A stretch of DNA of 64,000 nucleotides. Origin: Berberis thunbergii. Lineage: Eukaryota; Streptophyta; Magnoliopsida; Ranunculales; Berberidaceae. The notes beneath the pieces were generated by a model. It searched no databases. It worked only from the letters and a program-made list of their open reading frames with translations, and was not told the DNA's origin. Made by a program: the position numbers and the translations under genes. Location of the stretch: contig QNQO01000502.1 of NCBI GenBank assembly GCA_003290165.1, positions 124,001-188,000 on the forward strand, written 5' to 3'. This document shows positions 58,587 to 64,000 of this stretch, in pieces (the first letter of the stretch is position 1; every line of letters begins with the position of its first letter).

Positions 58587-60537
58587 AATAAAAATCTTAA
58601 TTAAAAAACAATGAATATTGGAGTTAATTAAAAAAGATTATGTCGAATAGCAATTGAGAATTACATAATATCATGAGAAATTGTAGCAATGAATATTGGA
58701 GTTATTCTTTTATTATGTTTTCAATCTCATAACAATTTAATATTTAGGCATTATTTTATCCGTTGTTAATTTTGATTAAAATAATTTTTTTAATTTTTCA
58801 GAAGAATGAAGATGTTGATTATGCATTTTACTATATTTTATTATTAGAATACACAAATTGTTGATCATAATTTTATTTGTAATCACGTAGATTTATGATT
58901 TAGGAAAAAAATTGGTTAAAATAATTTTAGTTGTAAGTACGTAGAATTATGGTTTCGAATTTTTTTTTAAAATAACTTTAGTTTCTATAGGGGAGGATTG
59001 TATGTACATATACGCAAGGATTGTGATTTCTATTTTCGATTTAAATTCGATTTCTTAATTTTAAGGCATGTTTTGAGAAATATTTCTGTATGTAAAGAAA
59101 AAACGTAAAAATTTTTAGTATACATCAAATGTATATAATGAATTTCGAAGATGTACATGTGATATGTGAAAAAAAAACTAAGATGCAAGTAAATGATGAA
59201 TTCAGTAAAGTCGTTATTTTTTTGAAAAGAGATATGTAAAAGGAATTTTTATCATATTGAAATGAGCTTGCCAGTAAGGTGAGTGATTATAGAAATTATA
59301 TTCCATAGGTACCCCATCCGATGGTTGAATGCTTAATGTGGATAGCTCCGTACTAAAGAATTTCCCACACCAAAATATGGAGGTGTTGGGGCTTGTTTGT
59401 GAGACTATGAATATAAGATCAGCAATACTCGGCTATGGTATGGTATTGTAAAACAACAAATTAGACTACACTCCAATGACATAGAGTTGTACGCCATGTG
59501 ACTTGGGATGAATTTGATAACGAATTTGGAATTAAAGAATGAAATCTTTTGCGTCGACATCATTGCTACTATGGATATGGTTGAAAACAAGTCTTACTGG
59601 GAGAATTGGGACGGGGAAAATACGTTAGGGTGTGACTTGAGTAACTTTTTGAAGAAGTCTTTGGTAGCTCCTATTTCTAAAGCTCTAAACCTAACAAATA
59701 CTAGGCTTTTGTATCGTTCAAGATCTAGAAATGAAGTTGCAGATCCACTTGCTAAACTTGGAAGGACCATGGATGAGGTAGTCCCTCAAAAGAGCTGTTT
59801 GAGGTGACTCCAGAAGACAGTTCATTTCGTGTGTAAAATGAAGTTTTCAATAGTAGACAGATCGTAGTGACAAAATGAGATGGAGATGGCAATATGGCCC
59901 ATACATGAAAATTGTAGATCAAAAGTTATAAAACTTTTGACTACAAATCTCCTAACACCAACCCCTTTTAAAACTTGCCATAATTCTTTTATAGAAGAAT
60001 AAGCTGAAGAATGCCATAATTCATTTACCGAAGAATAAGCTGAAGAAACTTGCCATAGTTCATTCACAGTATATGCGAGGATTGCAAGTTTAATGATAAT
60101 GAAGGCTTTGAAAAAAAAAGCGCAAAGGCGTAAAACATTTGGGTCAATGGATACTTGAAGAGGAAGATCGAAGGCGAATATTTTTTCTTCATTTTGATTT
60201 TCTAGGGTTTGTTTTTTGAAATAATTATGGTCTATAGTTTTTAATTCAGCAATAATTATAAAAAGGTACTTTGGTCTAAAAAAAATATGTCTATTAAATA
60301 AAACCTAAATGAAAATTAGAAACAAATATTAATCAATATATAATTAAAATAAATGAAAATTAGAAAATCTCAACAATAATTAGAAGGAATGAAAATTAGA
60401 AAAAACTTTTAAATTTATTAAAAACCTGAAATTTTTTGAAAAAGCCCTCGAGAAAATGTAATTTTTGGTAGATGGTTGTTGTATTTTTACGAAAAACGAA
60501 ATTAACTTCGAAAAAATTCAAAATTTTCTTTACAATG
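58587..60537 (+). repeat. Array unit 3
   Basis: Same variants as units 2 and 4 at the three diagnostic sites. The RNase H open part is at 59508-59807. Confidence 0.93.
59508..59807 (+). pseudogene. RNase H domain relic in unit 3
   Basis: The protein reading is identical to unit 1 over the 99 codons. Confidence 0.75.
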
Positions 60538-62485
60538 AATAAAAATCTTAATTAAAAAACAATGAATATTGGAGTTAATTAAAAAATATTATGTCGAATA
60601 GCAATTGAGAATTACATAATATCATGAGAAATTGTAGCAATGAATATTGGAGTTATTCTTTTATTATGTTTTCAATCTCATAACAATTTAATATTTAGGC
60701 ATTATTTTATCCGTTGTTAATTTTGATTAAAATAATTTTTTTAATTTTTCAGAAGAATGAAGATGTTGATTATGCATTTTACTATATTTTATTATTAGAA
60801 TACACAAATTGTTGATCATAATTTTATTTGTAATCACGTAGATTTATGATTTAGGAAAAAAATTGGTTAAAATAATTTTAGTTGTAAGTACGTAGAATTA
60901 TGGTTTCGAATTTTTTTTTAAAATAACTTTAGTTTCTATAGGGGAGGATTGTATGTACATATACGCAAGGATTGTGATTTCTATTTTCGATTTAAATTCG
61001 ATTTCTTAATTTTAAGGCATGTTTTGAGAAATATTTCTGTATGTAAAGAAAAACGTAAAATTTTTTAGTATACATCAAATGTATATAATGAATTTCGAAG
61101 ATGTACATGTGATATGTGAAAAAAAAACTAAGATGCAAGTAAATGATGAATTTAGTAAAGTCGTTATTTTTTTGAAAGAGATATGTAAAAGGAATTTTTA
61201 TCATATTGAAATGAGCTTGCCAGTAAGGTGAGTGATTATAGAAATTATATTCCATAGGTACCCCATCCGATGGTTGAATGCTTAATGTGGATAGCTCCGT
61301 ACTAAAGAATTTCCCACACCAAAATATGGAGGTGTTGGGGCTTGTTTGTGAGACTATGAATATAAGATCAGCAATACTCGGCTATGGTATGGTATTGTAA
61401 AACAACAAATTAGACTACACTCCAATGACATAGAGTTGTACGCCATGTGACTTGGGATGAATTTGATAACGAATTTGGAATTAAAGAATGAAATCTTTTG
61501 CGTCGACATCATTGCTACTATGGATATGGTTGAAAACAAGTCTTACTGGGAGAATTGGGACGGGGAAAATACGTTAGGGTGTGACTTGAGTAACTTTTTG
61601 AAGAAGTCTTTGGTAGCTCCTATTTCTAAAGCTCTAAACCTAACAAATACTAGGCTTTTGTATCGTTCAAGATCTAGAAATGAAGTTGCAGATCCACTTG
61701 CTAAACTTGGAAGGACCATGGATGAGGTAGTCCCTCAAAAGAGCTGTTTGAGGTGACTCCAGAAGACAGTTCATTTCGTGTGTAAAATGAAGTTTTCAAT
61801 AGTAGACAGATCGTAGTGACAAAATGAGATGGAGATGGCAATATGGCCCATACATGAAAATTGTAGATCAAAAGTTATAAAACTTTTGACTACAAATCTC
61901 CTAACACCAACCCCTTTTAAAACTTGCCATAATTCTTTTATAGAAGAATAAGCTGAAGAATGCCATAATTCATTTACCGAAGAATAAGCTGAAGAAACTT
62001 GCCATAGTTCATTCACAGTATATGCGAGGATTGCAAGTTTAATGATAATGAAGGCTTTGAAAAAAAAAGCGCAAAGGCGTAAAACATTTGGGTCAATGGA
62101 TACTTGAAGAGGAAGATCGAAGGCGAATATTTTTTCTTCATTTTAATTTTCTAGGGTTTGTTTTTTGAAATAATTATGGTCTATAGTTTTTAATTCAGCA
62201 ATAATTATAAAAAGGTACTTTGGTCTAAAAAAATATGTCTATTAAATAAAACCTAAATGAAAATTAGAAACAAATATTAATCAATATATAATTAAAATAA
62301 ATGAAAATTAGAAAATCTCAACAATAATTTGAAGGAATGAAAATTAGAAAAAACTTTTAAATTTATTAAAAACCTGAAATTTTTTGAAAAAGCCCTCGAG
62401 AAAATGTAATTTTTGGTAGATGGTTGTTGTATTTTTACGAAAAACGAAATTAACTTCGAAAAAATTCAAAATTTTCTTTACAATG
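60538..62485 (+). repeat. Array unit 4
   Basis: Groups with units 2 and 3. It has small differences of its own, such as GAAAGAGATATG near 61175, where the others have GAAAAGAGATATG. The RNase H open part is at 61457-61756. Confidence 0.93.
61457..61756 (+). pseudogene. RNase H domain relic in unit 4
   Basis: The protein reading is identical to unit 1 over the 99 codons. Confidence 0.75.
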
Positions 62486-64000
62486 AATAAAAATCTTAAT
62501 TAAAAAACAATGAATATTGGAGTTAATTAAAAAAGATTATGTCGAATAGCAATTGAGAATTACATAATATCATGAGAAATTGTAGCAATGAATATTGGAG
62601 TTATTCTTTTATTATGTTTTCAATCTCATAACAATTTAATATTTAGGCATTATTTTATCCGTTGTTAATTTTGATTAAAATAATTTTTTTAATTTTTCAG
62701 AAGAATGAAGATGTTGATTATGCATTTTACTATATTTTATTATTAGAATACACAAATTGTTGATCATAATTTTATTTGTAATCACGTAGATTTATGATTT
62801 AGGAAAAAAATTGGTTAAAATAATTTTAGTTGTAAGTACGTAGAATTATGGTTTCGAATTTTTTTTTAAAATAACTTTAGTTTCTATAGGGGAGGATTGT
62901 ATGTACATATACGCAAGGATTGTGATTTCTATTTTCGATTTAAATTCGATTTCTTAATTTTAAGGCATGTTTTGAGAAATATTTCTGTATGTAAAGAAAA
63001 AACGTAAAATTTTTTAGTATACATCAAATGTATATAATGAATTTCGAAGATGTACATGTGATATGTGAAAAAAAAAACTAAGATGCAAGTAAATGATGAA
63101 TTCAGTAAAGTCGTTATTTTTTTGAAAAGAGATATGTAAAAGGAATTTTTATCATATTGAAATGAGCTTGCCAGTAAGGTTAGTGATTATAGAAATTATA
63201 TTCCATAGGTACCCCATCCGAGGGTTGAATGCTTAATGTGGATAGCTCCGTACTAAAGAATTTCCCACACCAAAATATGGAGGTGTTGGGGCTTGTTTGT
63301 GAGACTATGAATATAAGATCAGCAATACTCGGCTATGGTATGGTATTGTAAAACAACAAATTAGACTACACTCCAATGACATAGAGTTGTACGCCATGTG
63401 ACTTGGGATGAATTTGATAACGAATTTGGAATTAAAGAATGAAATCTTTTGCGTCGACATCATTGCTACTATGGATATGGTTGAAAACAAGTCTTACTGG
63501 GAGAATTGGGACGGGGAAAATACGTTAGGGTGTGACTTGAGTAACTTTTTGAAGAAGTCTTTGGTAGCTCCTATTTCTAAAGCTCTAAACCTAACAAATA
63601 CTAGGCTTTTGTATTGTTCAAGATCTAGAAATGAAGTTGCAGATCCACTTGCTAAACTTGGAAGGACCATGGATGAGGTAGTCCCTCAAAAGAGCTGTTT
63701 GAGGTGACTCCAGAAGACAGTTCATTTCGTGTGTAAAATGAAGTTTTCAATAGTAGACAGATCGTAGTGACAAAATGAGATGGAGATGGCAATATGGCCC
63801 ATACATGAAAATTGTAGATCAAAAGTTATAAAACTTTTGACTACAAATCTCCTAACACCAACCCCTTTTAAAACTTGCCATAATTCTTTTATAGAAGAAT
63901 AAGCTGAAGAATGCCATAATTCATTTACCGAAGAATAAGCTGAAGAAACTTGCCATAGTTCATTCACAGTAAATGCGAGGATTGCAAGTTTAATGATAAT
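62486..64000 (+). repeat. Array unit 5, cut by the window end
   Basis: 1515 bp of the unit are present. At the three diagnostic sites (near 63181, 63221 and 63971) it matches unit 1, not units 2-4. Confidence 0.93.
63408..63707 (+). pseudogene. RNase H domain relic in unit 5
   Basis: As in the other units except for one change, Arg to Cys in the LLYRSRSR block (CGT to TGT). Confidence 0.75.

Larger units (their letters stand above)
54689..64000 (+). repeat. Tandem array of a 1.95-kb unit, running off the window
   Basis: Head-to-tail copies begin at 54689, 56637, 58587, 60538 and 62486, with spacings of 1948, 1950, 1951 and 1948 bp. By eye they are nearly identical, differing by scattered substitutions and changes in A- or T-run length. 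The fifth copy is cut by the window end. Each unit has a decayed RNase H domain, a small 36-39-bp internal repeat and long AT-rich stretches. This looks like large-unit satellite DNA or a recent local amplification. Whether the array is long cannot be seen from here. Confidence 0.95.

Overview
This is plant nuclear DNA, most likely from a eudicot. It is AT-rich and intron-bearing. It contains plant-type chromovirus LTR retrotransposons, tRNA-derived SINEs, LINE pieces, hAT, CACTA and Tourist-like DNA elements, and one intact plant-type gene. No RNA gene, CRISPR array or prokaryotic operon was found. All calls come from reading the sequence; nothing was searched.

Layout. 1-3.6 kb: gene-free DNA with a palindromic Tourist-like MITE (2079-2397), a 128-bp SINE with a 15-bp target duplication, and a second SINE inserted inside another MITE. 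3.67-14.74 kb: two full-length, badly mutated chromoviruses of one family, head to head, each with its own 5-bp target duplication and only 36 bp between them. 14.9-35.6 kb: transposon graveyard with no intact gene. It holds a decayed LINE ORF1, two hAT remnants with 8-bp target duplications, a short LINE insertion with a 20-bp target duplication, a solo-LTR candidate, a 2.3-kb CACTA-like element with internal repeats, and several MITE copies.

36.1-41.5 kb: the only intact host gene. It has seven coding exons and an intron in the 5' leader, and encodes a 580-residue RNA-binding protein with a CCCH zinc finger, an OST-HTH (LOTUS) domain and an RRM. 45.7-48.7 kb, minus strand: an unprocessed pseudogene of the plastid factor mTERF9, with exons and splice sites still visible but several frameshifts and stops. 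48.8-49.4 kb: a cluster of GC-rich hairpin elements. 49.46-50.70 kb: an element with inverted repeats of about 300 bp that carries an intron-containing fragment of a MYB4R1/SNAPC4-like gene (Pack-MULE-like), apparently inserted in a LINE remnant (50.70-52.13 kb).

54.69 kb to the window end: a head-to-tail array of a 1.95-kb unit, four full copies and a truncated fifth, nearly identical. Each unit carries a decayed RNase H domain of the kind found at the end of plant LINE ORF2. Copies 1 and 5 share variants that copies 2-4 lack, which hints at higher-order structure.

The elements do not form a pathway. The window is one conserved RNA-binding gene set among nested repeats, with two host-gene relics and the edge of a large-unit tandem array as the most unusual parts.
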